A DNA stretch of 64,000 bases from Setomelanomma holmii (lineage: Eukaryota; Ascomycota; Dothideomycetes; Pleosporales; Phaeosphaeriaceae). The translations under genes were made by a program, and so were the position numbers. Below, in pieces: positions 9,718 to 22,266 of this stretch. Position 1 is the first letter of the stretch, and every line of letters starts with the position of its first letter. The stretch spans positions 1 to 64,000 of the forward strand of contig ML978278.1 of NCBI GenBank assembly GCA_010015745.1, read 5' to 3'. The notes under the pieces are model-generated. The model searched no databases, was not told where the DNA came from, and saw nothing but the letters and a program-made list of their open reading frames with translations.

Positions 9718-11905
9718 TCAAAATCCTGGAAGCTTGAAGCCGAAACCGGGTACTGCTGGTGGAACCGCAACATGTGGCTCTGGCCGTGGTGAAATCTGTC
9801 GAAAATCATTCTTCGGAGGAGCTTGCTTGTGATATTTAGGACCGTTGCCGTAGTTGCCGCGGTTATTGCCACCGCCGTTGAAGCCTCCTCGTGCATTGCC
9901 GCGAGGAACATCTGTAGGGACACGTCGGCTGATAGCTATTGACCGTCAGTATAGCACTCTCAGCAGTCGCATATCACAAACCTTTCGACGATACTCCTGC
10001 ACCAATTTCAATATCGGGCTCCTCGATCACCATTCCGCTCTCGAGAGGCCGACCACCCGTTCCGCCATGCTCCGCGGTAAGAGCCCACTTGCGGTCAGCA
10101 TCGGTAAGCCTCGAGATTGGTATTACACTAATGCCGGTCTGGTAGTCACTGCAGTCACGAGGTCCAAAGCCAACACCCCATCGAGTCTGTCCATGTCAGT
10201 ATACCGCTTCCCTTGGAGTGATATCGACCTTACCTGGCGAGCCTTGGACTGCGCTGCAGGGTCTTGCAAGTTGTCCATGCCCTCCTTGGCGTGAACAGCG
10301 TCGGGGCGAGTCAACATCTTGACAAAGGCATGGCGCTTCTCTAGGTTGACAATGCATGTCTGAACTTGACCGAAGCGGCTGAATATACTTCTGATCTCAC
10401 CCTCTGTGCCACCAGCACCGCCTACGAACAAGGTCCGACTAAGAACTCGGATGTGATCTCGCGGCAGGCTGTTGTCCCATTCAATGTACTTCGAGTTACC
10501 GTAGACATTTCTAGGCGGACTTGGCTGTCGCCTTGGTGGCGATCGTTGACGATACTCATTGCGATCATTACGACCACCACGTTGCTTACCACGCCCGCGT
10601 CCGCGATCATTGCGATCAAAACGATTCGCATTGCCCTCAGGGCCTGCATTGGGGTCATACACGCCATACGTAGGGCTCTCGCGACGATTAATGTTGGGTG
10701 GTGATTTACGAGAAGGAGAATGCCGACGCTGATAGTCAGGTGACCTGCTACGATCTCGGTATCTACCTTCATTCTGGTCATAGCGCTCAACACCATTACT
10801 GGCTCCAGGGTAGCTGTTACTTGGTGCTGCAGGCTGAACTGGCGTTTGAGCCTGCAGAATCGCTGGGGGTTGCATAGGGGGCATGGCTAGTCCTCCATTT
10901 TGTGCCGCAGCCAACCCATTCAGGATTTGTATAGCTTGCTCTGGCGGGATCAGTCCTGTGCTCATGGCTTGGAGTATCTGGCTAGTGAGATCGTTGGCTC
11001 CGGCGGGCGGAGGTGGTAGCGAGGGCTGTCCAGTGGATCCAGGAGGTGGTGGAGGTACAAATCCAGGCGGAGGAGGTGGTGCCATATTCTGAGGAAATGA
11101 AAGAGACGGGGGCACTGGAGGCATAGCATTAGTCTGAGCACTTTGCTGACCTAAACCTGCGAATGCTGCGTAAAGAGCAGCAGGATCTTGCTGTGCCGGC
11201 GGGGCAGCTGCGGCAGGTAAAGCTGCTGGCTGTTGGTTACTGTGAGTATTGTAATTCTGGGCGACACCATTGCTCTTTGCTGAACCTGCAGGAGCTGTCT
11301 TCGCGTCTAGGAATTGTCCGAAATTAGCGTGCGTATGGGAGGCCTTGCCAACAATGCTCGCTTACTATTGGGTTGACCATTCAGCAGCTGCTTCATGGTA
11401 TTGAGCATGTCGAGCGGGAATGTCTGTCCGCGCTCCCAGATGTCTAGTAGTTTAGAGATCTTCTCTTTCTGGTTCTCTGGTGCATTCTTGACGAGATCGC
11501 TCATCACCACGGGAAGCGTATCTCGGACCAGTTGCACGCCTGACGCATATGTGCCGGGAGCAGCATTTTTGGACACAGACTGGCCAGCCTTCTTGGCCTT
11601 CTCTACCCATTGCCGAATGACTGAATCTACGACGTAAAGCACTCCGAGCTTATGTGTGGCAGGGCTGTTCGAATACTGCAGGAGAATCTTCTCGACAAGA
11701 ACCTTGTCGTACTACAAGCGGGAGCAAAGCCTTAGTATGAATCCAATGCTGGTAGAGAGAGTCTGGAAATACAGTGCTACTGGCATACCTGAATGTTGTC
11801 TACGCATATCTGCGTGATGGCCTTGACTTTGGTAGGTGTAACTCCAGGAGGCTTCAATGACGATAGCGACTGCAGATGTGTTGTCAACTCCTCCAGCGCT
11901 GCCAT
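9718..11905 (-). CDS. seb1: Seb1/Nrd1-type RNA polymerase II CTD- and RNA-binding protein
   Basis: Five exons on the minus strand: 11905-11789, 11711-11366, 11306-10234, 10186-9982, 9935-9718. All four introns (47-77 nt) have GT-AG ends and close in phase, giving 652 aa. Residues 1-150 form a CTD-interacting domain (MAALEELTTHLQSLSSLKPP, VLYVVDSVIRQWVEKAKKAG). A Pro/Gln/Ala-rich middle follows, then an Arg/Ser/Asp region (YRDRSRSPDYQRRHSPSRK, RGRGRGKQRGGRNDR), then one RRM (SRTLFVGGAGGTEGEIRSIF, KRHAFVKML) and the Nrd1/Seb1-specific extension (RWGVGFGPRDCSDYQTG, EHGGTGGRPLESGMVIEEPD). Family members bind Ser-phosphorylated Pol II CTD and nascent RNA and act in termination and poly(A)-site choice. 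Ends in an RGG/NG-rich tail. Confidence 0.95.
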
Positions 11906-13097
11906 GATTAGGTCTAATGTGCCTGTCAGACGTGTGCAGAAGACAAAGGAAAGTCCTGTAACCGTTCGCACTTGAGACGAGAAGTTGTAAGGTGAGAAGC
12001 CAAGAGGGCAAACACGCAGACTGTACTCGAAGTCGCAAGTCAATAGCCGAAGCGGGGTGTGTCAGGTTGTACGAAGTCTGTAGAACGAGCGAGCAGTTGA
12101 AAAGTGAGCGCGCGCAAGTTGTCGCTGTGCAGTGACCTGGGGAGTGCGCCGATGGGATGTAGCTGAAGAAGCTGCAGTGCGCTTGAGACTAGGGCGCGAC
12201 ACGCGCGGTGGAAGTGGATTGCGCAAGCTGTCACACTCTGCCACAGAGTCGTAACGTGAGAGAAAGTCAGAGAGGCAATGTGAAGGCGCGGCGACGAGTG
12301 CTGGTCTATCAAGCGCGCAGGTGAGTTGAAACCTTTGTGTTGCGAGTGCAAGAGAGATGGCTGGTGGCACTTGATGTGCCGAGATTCGAGAAGACGCGCC
12401 TTGGCACGCACGTGATGCAAGTTCTGCGACGACGAACTCACTCGACACATCTGGCTGCAGCACAACCATTATGGAACATGTGCCTGGGCCAACGCCAGCA
12501 TCCGAAGATGACCCCACCTCGAAGTGATGCAAGCAGCAAGTGTAGTGATCGTGGCCTAACGCACTTTCAAGCAGCAATTGAGCATGATACCTACGCTGTT
12601 GCGAAGATGTAGTTGAAGTCGACAATTTTACCAGCTCGTCTAATCTGAGATGCAACACATAGCGCCTCTTTTGAGATCAGACCTTCCCCGAGGCATTTTC
12701 GCGGCATACTATACTGTGATGACGAAGCGCTCATGAACATTTACATGTGCCAGGTGAAGTTCAGCAGGGTCAATCTCTATCACGCTCCCTCCCTTCTGTC
12801 ACAAGATACATACGGGCGTTGATGTAGAGCGCACCCAGAAAGGCGCTTCGTACGAACAACTGCCCGACTTTGCTGAGATGCATCGGCTTGGGCGGGAATC
12901 CGACTGTTGCCCGGGCGCAGCCATGCGAACAGGGTAAGGTTCAGAGTCCCGCCCACGCTATGACGATCGGCTGCACAAATTGATGAGCTTGGTGCTGTTC
13001 CGAGCTGGTCTCCACCGACATTTTCTCGCATCAACCCGGCGCACGCCTTCATCTGTTCTCCTCCACCCATCCATCCACTTCCCACACATCTTCCGCA
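11906..13097. other. Divergent promoter region (Seb1 / citrate synthase)
   Basis: 1.19 kb between two start codons on opposite strands. Open frames on the minus strand (12658-12062 and neighbours) have no recognisable motif, so I treat them as chance. The part just before 13098 is pyrimidine-rich, as is common upstream of highly expressed fungal genes. Confidence 0.5.
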
Positions 13098-14657
13098 ATG
13101 GCCTCTGCACTGCGATTGACCAGCGCCTTCCGCACTGCCACCCCTCTGCGGACCACCGCCTTCAATGGCCTCCGTAGCTACTCCACCAAGACCACTGTTA
13201 GCGCACTCCGCCTGCGACCTCAAGGATTTCCGCTAACATGCCGAATTGCAGTCGCTGAAGGAGACCTTCGCTGCTAAGCTCCCGGGCGAGATCGAGAAGA
13301 TCAAGAAGCTCCGCAAGTACGTCCTTTCCTCCTCCGCGGGCCGCACAGCCATTGACATCACATCGCAGAGAGCACGGCAACAAGGTCGTCGGCGAGGTCA
13401 CTCTTGACCAGGTCTACGGTGGTGCCCGAGGCATCAAGTCCCTTGTCTGGGAGGGATCTGTCCTGGACTCTGAGGAGGGTATCCGCTTCCGCGGCAAGAC
13501 CGTATGCCTCACACTTGAATTGCTTGCACGTCCACTACTTACACATATAGATTCCCGAGTGCCAGCAGCTCCTCCCCAAGGCCCCTGGCGGCCAGGAGCC
13601 TCTCCCCGAAGGTCTCTTCTGGCTTCTGTTGACCGGCGAGGTGCCCTCCGAGCAGCAGGTCCGCGACCTCTCCGCAGAATGGGCCGCCCGTTCCGATGTC
13701 CCCAAGTTCGTCGAGGAGCTCATCGACCGCTGCCCGAGCGACCTCCACCCAATGGCCCAGTTCTCCCTCGCCGTCACTGCTCTCGAGCACGAGTCCAACT
13801 TCGCCAAGGCATACGCTAAGGGCATGAAGAAGACCGAGTACTGGCAGCACACCTTCGAGGACGCCATGGACCTCATCGCCAAGCTCCCCACAATTGCGGC
13901 CAAGATCTACCGCAACATCTACAAGGACGGCAAGGTTGCGCCCATCCAGAAGGACAAGGACTACTCCTTCAACTTGGCCAACCAGCTCGGTTTCTCTGAG
14001 AACAAGGACTTCGTTGAGCTGATGCGCCTGTACCTCACCATCCACACTGACCACGAGGGCGGTAACGTCAGCGCACACACGACCCACTTGGTCGGCTCTG
14101 CTCTCAGCTCGCCATACCTGTCCCTCGCTGCTGGTCTGAACGGTCTCGCCGGTCCTCTCCACGGATTGGCTAACCAGGAAGTGCTTGTCTGGCTCCAGAA
14201 GATGAAGAAGGCTGTTGGCAACGACCTCAGCGACCAGGCCATCAAGGACTACCTGTGGTCGACCCTCAAGGCCGGCCAGGTCGTGCCCGGTTACGGCCAC
14301 GCCGTCCTCCGTAAGACGGATCCCCGCTACGTCTCTCAGCGCGAGTTTGCCCAGAAGCATCTGCCAGATGACCCAATGTTCAAGCTCGTCAGCCAGGTCT
14401 ACAAGATCGCGCCCGGTGTCCTCACTGAGCACGGAAAGACCAAGAACCCATACCCCAACGTCGATGCCCACTCCGGTGTGCTCCTCCAGTACTACGGCCT
14501 CACTGAGCAGAACTACTACACTGTTCTCTTCGGTGTCTCACGCGCGCTCGGTGTACTTCCTCAGCTCATCATCGACCGTGCGGTCGGTGCCCCGATCGAG
14601 AGGCCCAAGTCCTTCAGCACCGAGGCCTACGCCAAGTTGGTTGGCGCTACCTTGTAA
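13098..14657 (+). CDS. cit1: Mitochondrial citrate synthase
   Basis: Four exons: 13098-13196, 13252-13316, 13369-13501, 13551-14657, all closing in phase; 467 aa, the normal length. The first exon is a mitochondrial presequence rich in Arg, Ser and Thr ([20 protein letters not shown]). Catalytic and substrate motifs are intact: the His in [11 protein letters not shown], the [13 protein letters not shown] segment with its His, and the Asp in PNVDAHSG. The enzyme condenses acetyl-CoA with oxaloacetate at the entry of the TCA cycle in the matrix. Codon use is strongly biased to C-ending codons, in line with high expression. The next gene downstream on the same strand is a citrate carrier of the inner membrane. 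Confidence 0.98.
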
Positions 14658-15495
14658 ACGCTTCCACATCGCGTGCAGGGGCTTTGTTCAGCGATTAAAA
14701 TGTCGCTTGAGTATCGGCGAATCTTGTGTACTATCTAGAGCAGATTGTAGAGATACGGAATGGGTGCGTTCGGTGTCAGTATGCATCGCCTTTTGATTGT
14801 CTCTGCTGTAGCATTACCCTGTAGTTGACGACCTGCTACAATATCATGTCCTAACGTTTGATACACCAATGAAATCGCAACTCTTCTCAACCACCTCACG
14901 TCGAACATGCAAGTACATAAATCGTGACGGCTACGTCCGACGCTGGCGAAACGTGGTCAGAACCAGCCAATCAGGATTTGTCCAAAAAGCAAGCAATATG
15001 AAAGCACTGGTTGGGAACTAGCGCGCATTCTTCCTGCGAGGTCGCTCAGTAGCATTCGTTGAGCTGATGGGGAACCGAACACGGCTCGTTGAGTTGTACC
15101 AGTGCGCGCCATGTCATCCCGACACTCAACGAGACCAGCAACATCGTCGAGAACGTAGACTGAGATGAGTTGAAGTAGTATCGGGATTTTTGCACGTGAA
15201 GAAGAATATCGTGCCAACCTGTCACGAGCGAGAGCATCCCGAGCCCGCTTCCACGCGCCAAGGTTGCTGGTTGACAGCTACAGAGCGCGGCCGTGCAAGT
15301 GTCAGTGTTCAGCCAATCCCCGAAATATCAGACCGACCCAGCGCCGGCCAACGCTCAGACACCGCCTCGCAAGCTTATGCCCAATATTTTCGTGCATCTC
15401 CTTTCTTCTCTCTTACAACACACGCACATTACTTGCGACGGAGCACCCTTTTGCCTTGGTCAGGCCCCATATCTTCGACAAGAGAACCCCAGAGA
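14658..15495. other. Intergenic region between citrate synthase and Yhm2
   Basis: 838 bases holding the 3' UTR of citrate synthase and the promoter of the carrier. No supported gene; a CTTTCTTCTCTCTT pyrimidine tract lies about 100 bases before the carrier ATG. Confidence 0.55.
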
Positions 15496-16819
15496 ATGAG
15501 TGCCGCACCGGCTGGCGTTATGGCGCCGCCAAAGCTCGAGAAGAAGCCCGTCAAGTTCAGCAATCTGCTGCGTGAGTGCGCATTATGCGAAGGGAAGTGA
15601 ATGTGTGCTGATATAACTTCAGTTGGCGCCGGTCTCAACATGTTCGAGTAAGTGTTCAGGTTCACAACACACAATCTGAGAATTTAGCGCTGACAAGTGA
15701 AATAGAGTGACTACTCTGGGACAGGTAACGCTGCCCTATAGAGATTTTGCAGCGTGAGCAACATACTGACTCTGCGACAAATAGCCGTTGGAGGTCGTCA
15801 AGACTACCATGGCTGCCAACAGGGCTGACGGCTTTACGGGCGCGATCGGGCGTATCTGGTCGCGTGGAGGTGTTTTTGGCTGTGAGTTGAGCCTATCTGC
15901 AAGGTTCCCGCGATTGCTACAAGCTCGAGGTTCCTTATCTTGAGCTTCCATTGCCGAGGTTCACGACATGGCGGCGAGCAGAGTCGCGGAAGCAGCTACA
16001 AAATGTCCTTGAGCTGGAGGCTAACTGGCGCAATGTGTAGTTTACCAGGGTCTCATTCCCTGGGCCTGGATCGAAGCCTCCACCAAGGGTGCTGTCCTCC
16101 TCTTCGTCGCTTCGGAAGCCGAATTCTACGCCAAGTCCTTCGGCGCTCCAAACTTCGTCGCTGGTATTTCGGGTGGTATGGTCGGCGGTCTTGCGCAGGC
16201 ATACGCCACCATGGGCTTCTGCACGTGCATGAAGACGGTGGAGATTACAAAACACAAGGTTGCAGCCAGCGGCGTGAAGCCTCCTGGTACGATTGAGACC
16301 TTTATGGGAATCTACCGCAAGGAGGGCATTCGCGGTATCAACCGTGGTGTCAACGCTGTGGCTGTGCGCCAGGTCACCAACTGGGGATCCCGCTTTGGTC
16401 TCTCCCGTGTTGCGGAGACTGGAATCCGAAGATCGACTGGCAAAGAGGGCGGCGAGAAGCTGAGTGTGCCTGAGAAGATCCTTGCCTCCGCGCTTGGTGG
16501 TGGTCTCTCCGCATGGAACCAGCCTATCGAGGTCATCCGTGTCGAGATGCAGTCGAAGACTGTCGACCCGAACCGCCCCAAGAATTTGACTGTCGGCAAG
16601 GCCTTCAACTACATCTACTCGAACAACGGACTTAAGGGTCTTTACCGTGGCGTTACTCCTAGAATCGGGCTCGGCGTTTGGCAGACGGTTTGCATGGTTG
16701 CTCTTGGTGACGTGTATGTTCTCCTACAAGCTGAAGCAGGTGGATAACTACTAACAAATTACAGTGCCAAGGAAGCTGTTGAGAAGCTCACTGGCGACCA
16801 GGTCACCGCGAAGCACTAA
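15496..16819 (+). CDS. YHM2: Mitochondrial citrate/oxoglutarate carrier Yhm2
   Basis: Six exons: 15496-15571, 15623-15647, 15706-15724, 15785-15881, 16041-16713, 16765-16819. Two are micro-exons of 25 and 19 nt; all phases close and the product is 314 aa, which is the yeast Yhm2 length as I recall it. It has the mitochondrial carrier fold: the first signature PLEVVK, a Yhm2-typical MGFCTCMKTVEITKHK, and the third repeat QPIEVIRVEMQS. In yeast Yhm2 exchanges citrate for oxoglutarate across the inner membrane and was first linked to mtDNA maintenance. The gene follows citrate synthase on the same strand after 838 bases, so production and export of citrate are encoded side by side. Confidence 0.95.
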
Positions 16820-17541
16820 ACGGCGTTTGGGCATGAAAAGCGAATGAGCGCGGTCCTCCGCATCGAGCTGGAACGGGAGCATATCGATCTCTCAAAAGAA
16901 CCAAAGACACTTCATATTCTTTGATGGCATGCTGGACAATGGAATTCTGCTTGAAATTAGCGCAAGCAAGTTTCAATCATAGAATTGCTACTCATATTGA
17001 ATTGGACGGCATAACCCATCAGTACTTGAGCTTATATTGAGGGAACATTCAACGTGAAGCCTTCAACCTTGAGATGCCGTAACGAAACGACCATTATACC
17101 CCAAACTTGGGAGGAGATCCTAGACCTATGAATGTTTGAGACCCTGCACAATTTCCGCCTGTCCGACGCTTGACCTGATCATCCTTTGGTACGATTGCAT
17201 CGCTAGCGCAGCAAGACCAGTGGCTCCACCGATTCCCCACTTACGTCTCTCACTCTGTTGCTTTTACGACCATTGACTGTGTTGCCTTCACGATGCTATA
17301 CCTGGAACGTGCACAATTTTCTTCTGAGTTGAGCCTGATTTACTTGTAACTACGACGTCTTTTAGTACAGCGTTGTGAATACATTAGCACGTGGCGATAC
17401 CGAATGAGAAGCGGCGGGAGCGGAGGCTATCGTCACCGCAACCATACCGTACAATTTCCTGCATCCCACTAGCAACGATCTCAATAGAAGACAACATCAG
17501 GCAGTCAGCGTATACCTGTTTGCGACAATGCGACACTCGTC
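16820..17541. other. Intergenic region before CRT10
   Basis: 722 bases with the 3' UTR of the carrier gene and the promoter of the CRT10 gene. One or more short 5' coding exons of CRT10 could lie here; an open frame at 17391-17591 is in a different frame and was not used. Confidence 0.45.
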
Positions 17542-19633
17542 ATGTCGAAGCACATCACCTGCGTGCCAGTTGGGTTGTCTTCAGGCAATGAAAGGGTAAG
17601 TCAGAATATATTGTTTGCTACGCACCATACTGAAGTAATCAGTTCCCAAATCGTCACGATGCACCTGCGATCAAACCCTGGCGCTGCGACTTGACTGCCC
17701 TGTCTCGAGTACATAACCTGTACTTCCTTGCCTGCAGCGACATGATACATGTCTATCAACCGAGCTTCCCAGACCAGAGCCTTAGCAAGGAGCCAGCATT
17801 CATCCTCAATCCACCAGTCTCCTCCCCTCATCTCTCTCATTATGTAGACCATTCCAGTCCGCACTCAATCACCCGCCTTCTGGTAGATAATCTTGGCAAC
17901 GATGAGATTCTACTAGCAACATGCGACGACGGCGATGTCATTGGGTATCGTGTCGAGCAGATCCAAAGAGCTGTGGAATTTACGCAGGAACCATCGACGT
18001 CAGGTACACATGAATCTCGCAAACCTGAACCGAGAACCTTCCTGCATCGCAATGTTGGCAAGAGTGCTTGGGGTCTAGCAATCAATCGACAGGCACGCAT
18101 GATCGCGATAAGTGCGAATACCCACGAGATCACCGTGCTGGCCTATGCCCTGTCTCTTCCCAATCATGAGTCGATGGACACAGAGAATACAGTCCTGGCT
18201 CCAGGCACGGCCGATGAGACTGCGACTGATTTCCCTCAGCCTCGGACTCGAGACCATGTTATTGTCCTATCGGGAGATCACAATATACCCTCAATCTCCT
18301 TCAACAATACCGGCCAAGATCCAACAGGACGCTGGCTCGTCAGTAGTTCTATTAGTGGTCAGCAGATGATGTGGGATCTGCACAACCGTCGAGGGGCACG
18401 CCTCTTCCAGATGGGTTGGTGTCAGGGTCCTATTCTGTCAAACCGAGCTCCCACATGCCGGTGCCATGGCGCGGGCAACTTCCCTCATGGCGCTTGGGGC
18501 TCTATCTTTCTTGATCCTCGGTCCGCTCATGAGGTCGAGAAATTTCGTTTCATCCATGGCCCTGACATGCCCAACTTCGCGCATATACACGCACAAAAGA
18601 CGCGTTTTACCTTAGCGGTCGGGCCTATTGCTATCTTCCCGGAACTGGAAGACCTTTCTGATGGCGATGATGAGGATGCATCGGATGAAGAAATCGAGAT
18701 GCTATCGCAAGACAACGAATCAGAAACAACGCCTGAGAGCGATCAGGCCCCCACTTTTTTCCAAAATGCCGCGATGGGCAGCGCGTTATGGGCAGATCTG
18801 GTACAGGCGCACGCCAACAACAATTCTGATTCTGGCTTTGATCCTGGTTCACAGGCCACGGCAAGTGCGCACGACGAAGAAGCTGAACCTCAAGAGATGG
18901 AATTGCAAACCGATAGTCCATCTCAGCAAGGAGAATTTGACTTCGGAGTGCGCACTGAAGGTGCAAAGCCATATTGCGACATTAGAAGTGGTCAAGACTT
19001 CCAGGATGATGAGGTATGCACTCCAACTAAATGTGCTAGATGACCACACTAAACGTCTTTCAGTCACACATACCTCTTCTCCTCATCGCCAAAGATGACA
19101 TCTACCTTGTCCAGAGGCCTCTGAATGGACCGAGTGACAATGCCGAGTTAATACCAGCGATGCGCTATCCTCTCTACCCACACGGGCCTGGGTTCTGGTC
19201 AGACGGGCATGAGCGGCAATGTTACCACGCGCAGATTCCAGAATTAGGCGTCTTCATCATCGCAAGTCCTGTTGGTCGCGCTGCGATTTTTAGTCTTACC
19301 AGGTCACGAAAGCCTCAAGCATTGGGCGAGGGAAAGTCAGTGTCTGAGTATGGCTTCTATTTAGAGTATATACTGCCGTTCAGCATGAATGAGGAAAACA
19401 AGGTCTGGAGCCCAGCGACTCACCCGCAGTGTCCAAAGGCTATGCTGCTTGGTGTGGCTGTTGGGCCTGTGCAGGGTATGTTTGACGAGGTCGATGAGGA
19501 CGGGGAGGTGACTCAGCCAAGGGATAGGAGGTGGAGGCTGCTGATGTATTACTCCGATCATTCAGTGCTGAGCTTTGAGATTGCCAGAAAGAGGGTGGTT
19601 GAGGAGCCTGGTTTGGGTGATTTGGTAGTCTAA
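17542..19633 (+). CDS. CRT10: CRT10-domain protein
   Basis: Exons 17542-17595, 17643-19013 and 19064-19633, both introns in phase 0 (47 and 50 nt), giving 664 aa. The first exon (MSKHITCVPVGLSSGNER) is the weakest part; the frame is open upstream to 17488 and a further exon may exist. Family features include IKPWRCDLTALSRVHNLYFLAC with IHVYQP, then a WD-like beta-propeller region (AWGLAINRQARMIAISANTHEITVL, GHNIPS-type stretch HNIPSISF, WDLHNRRG) and an acidic spacer (residues about 340-450). Yeast Crt10 is reported to repress ribonucleotide reductase genes; whether that role holds in filamentous fungi is unknown. Usual length for the Pezizomycotina family. Confidence 0.88.
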
Positions 19634-20988
19634 CCCGGAACCCTGCATCACTTAAGCGCTCGGAGACGTGGCTCAGTTGCGATTTCGCTACTATGATTCG
19701 ACATTGGAAAGCGCGTTCCATTTCTCTTTCGCAACATACCACTAAGATGACCACCGACGCCGCAACACAAGTCAACGACTTCCCTTGATTCACAGGTTTT
19801 CTACACATTCTGACTGCGATCACACAGCAAACATAATCAGCACACTGCAATATGGGATGACGACCTGACGGCCCGAAAGTAGGGTGGATGACCGAAAAGA
19901 GCGCACAAGAAGCGGGTCCAAGGTTGGACGAGCTCCTTGAACAAAGGGAAGGCGAACGAATGCTACTCGGTTTCAGTATGAAGGCTGAGTTGAACTACAT
20001 AACGAGGCAGCATTCAGCCCTAGCAAATTTATTCACGGCATGGTGCGATGCATGGTGCGGTGTGCAGGAGCTGATGTCGCGTTGCTATTCGCAGCTCAGC
20101 CCCGCCAAGCTCCCAAGCTCCCACCTCTTCCCCGGCCTGGTAAGAACGCTGAAAGTTTTGAGTTTCTACAGGATGACGCAAAAACACGGAGAGCAGCATG
20201 GAGCAGCGGGTGATGCAGTTAATGTTTTGGCAGTACTCACTGGTCTCATTTGCGAGAGACCACTGAAAGAAATCCAGCTCCCAGCTCAAGCCGGTGTGTA
20301 GAAATACGACCTTCTCCCTAAAGTCAAACAAATGAGGGAGCACGTTTTCACTGCTCGGATCAGTGCTATGACAGGAGGAAGACTTCCCCTTCAGACGCCC
20401 TTAGGACTTGAGAAACTCTGCTCACGATATCCTGGCTTGAAGGGGGTTGGCCTCCACTCTCGCACTCACTCTCTTCCCAGAGGAGTGGTTCGGTTCTGGT
20501 GGGTGTCCTTTCGGAGTCGGGATCAACTGGAAAGCTTCGCGCTTGACTTCAACGGATCAAGTTACGAAGAAACGGAATTGCGCGTCATCATGGATCCAAT
20601 ACCCGACCTTGAGGTTAGGCAGAAAAACCAAACGAAGTCGCGCCCCAGTACCGTAGCCATCGACCCTCCTCTCCAGTTAGTGGACCTTTCCTCCCTATTG
20701 AGTGAGTAGCGTCGCTCCTGCAACTGGCACCGAGGTCGTCGCAATGTCCTTAAGCTGAAGTTCACGAATGTAGCCCAGATCAGTGCGGAGGTGAAAGCGG
20801 ATAGCGCGAATGCTCCCGATATAGGAAGTGTCGACCTCGAGACTCGAGAATGGTCACACAACGCGTCACTTTCACCTCAGCACGGGCTCACATGACTCCG
20901 CGATATCCACGCGCGAACGCCGCAATCCATTCTTAACTGCTGCCCACTCTTACTGCCAAAGTGCGCAACCGATTACTCAACCGCAACT
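19634..20988. other. Intergenic region with unsupported short frames
   Basis: 1.36 kb. Plus-strand frames 19888-20301 (137 aa) and 20332-20709 (125 aa) are open but match no family I know, and splicing them together gave nothing convincing. The second (FWWVSFRSRDQLESFALDF) is the more protein-like and may be a real lineage-specific gene; low confidence. Confidence 0.4.
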
Positions 20989-21897
20989 ATGGCTCGCAAC
21001 GACTCGGTTACCTCGAACGGCCTAGAGCTGCACAAGACGGGTAGCAAGATTGTTGATGCTATGGAACTTGACTCCCCAGATACCTCGTTCAGCTCGGCGA
21101 TGGACATAGTTAGCGACTCTGGCACGCACCTCGAAAGCTCACAGACCGACACAGGAAACGTCACCGACATCTCCGGCTCCGACTTACTCTACTCCACAGG
21201 CCGCGACCTCGAAGCTTTCCATCTCTTCTCGAGTCTCAAGCCCGAGTTGCGCAAGCGCATCTGGCTTCTTGCGGCACCAGCTCCACGCACGCGTTTCCTC
21301 GAAATGTATCGGTACATAGACTTTACCCTTACCCCGCAACTTCGCTACATACCTCCCCTCCCACCGTTATTCCACACCTCCCGCGAGTCTCGGAAGCTCA
21401 GCATCACGCACGAAGGCGGCGAACTCGTCTGCTTCACCGACGATCCGCCAGAACAGTTCTACCTGAATGTAGAGCGCGACATCATCTTCCTCTCATCGCG
21501 CTTCAACCCAGACATCAACACGACCGAGACATACCGCCTGCGCGAACTAACTTCGTTCCTCCCCCTCCCCATCATCTCTCGCCTGCGCCGTATCGTAGTC
21601 ACATATTCCGGCCTCGATTCGTATGAGCACATTGGGCCTATATTCCGCACCTTCACCAACCTCGACGCCTTCTACCTCGCAATGATGGATTGGTGGAGTG
21701 GCAAGACGATGAAGCGGCGGTTGCGCAAAGGTAGACCGAAGCCGGATACAATGGCGGAGAAGGTTAGGAATGAGGTGGAGAGGACGGAAGCGGAAGAGAC
21801 GGATGATGATGAGGAGAGTGAAGGGGAGAGGATGGAGAGGGCGAGGAAGAGAGAAGGACGGAGGATTGTGGAGTGTGAGGTTAGGTTGGATGAGTAG
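20989..21897 (+). CDS. 2EXR-domain protein
   Basis: Single-exon gene of 302 aa. The 2EXR domain starts at FHLFSSLKPELRKRIWLLA (about residue 77) and continues through a predicted helical and beta region with LFHTSRESRKLSI and VERDIIFL, a pattern shared by large fungal families of unknown function that resemble F-box proteins in their first helix. The N-terminal 70 residues are Ser/Thr/Asp-rich. The C-terminus is strongly charged (ERTEAEETDDDEESEGERME), probably disordered or coiled. The start ATG is at the first plausible Met; no intron needed. Cellular role unknown. Confidence 0.88.
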   Translation: MARNDSVTSNGLELHKTGSKIVDAMELDSPDTSFSSAMDIVSDSGTHLESSQTDTGNVTDISGSDLLYSTGRDLEAFHLFSSLKPELRKRIWLLAAPAPRTRFLEMYRYIDFTLTPQLRYIPPLPPLFHTSRESRKLSITHEGGELVCFTDDPPEQFYLNVERDIIFLSSRFNPDINTTETYRLRELTSFLPLPIISRLRRIVVTYSGLDSYEHIGPIFRTFTNLDAFYLAMMDWWSGKTMKRRLRKGRPKPDTMAEKVRNEVERTEAEETDDDEESEGERMERARKREGRRIVECEVRLDE

Positions 21898-22266
21898 GGC
21901 TCGCCTTGGGTGGGGTGGGTGGGCATTGATATAGGAAGGGCAAGATGGGGAAAGGGGGTTTGGGTATGATTGGGACTTTGGCGTTGTGGGATATGGCCGG
22001 GGTTGGATATGAGGCTCAACGGAATCGGTGGAGCGTAATTTCTCCAGCCGGACTGCAGGAAATACAGTGTTTCATTGATACGTGGTATCTGTCTATAGCA
22101 TATGTGATGTGGAGCGTGAAGCATAGCGTGAGAGGATGTTACGCAATCCTGGCGGTTCACCAGAGCAGGACGACTCTCTCAAGTCGGCGAAAAGCGTTGG
22201 ACGGGACAAACGAGCTGGAGGCCGTCATGGGCGCTGACCGACGAGAGGCCCAAAACCAGTCTGTTC
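21898..22266. other. Convergent 3' region
   Basis: 369 bases between the stop codons of the 2EXR gene and the DUF1275 gene. No gene seen. Confidence 0.55.

Noticed and set aside
12062..12658. 198-aa minus-strand open frame in the citrate synthase promoter region
   Set aside because: Ser/Leu/Arg-rich with no motif, overlapped by another open frame on the same strand; more likely chance than a gene.
13539..14471. 310-aa minus-strand open frame opposite citrate synthase
   Set aside because: Antisense shadow of a strongly codon-biased gene; Val/Leu/Glu-rich and without any motif.
19888..20709. Two plus-strand open frames that might form one gene
   Set aside because: No family match and no convincing splice pair joins them. 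Left as a possible lineage-specific gene only.
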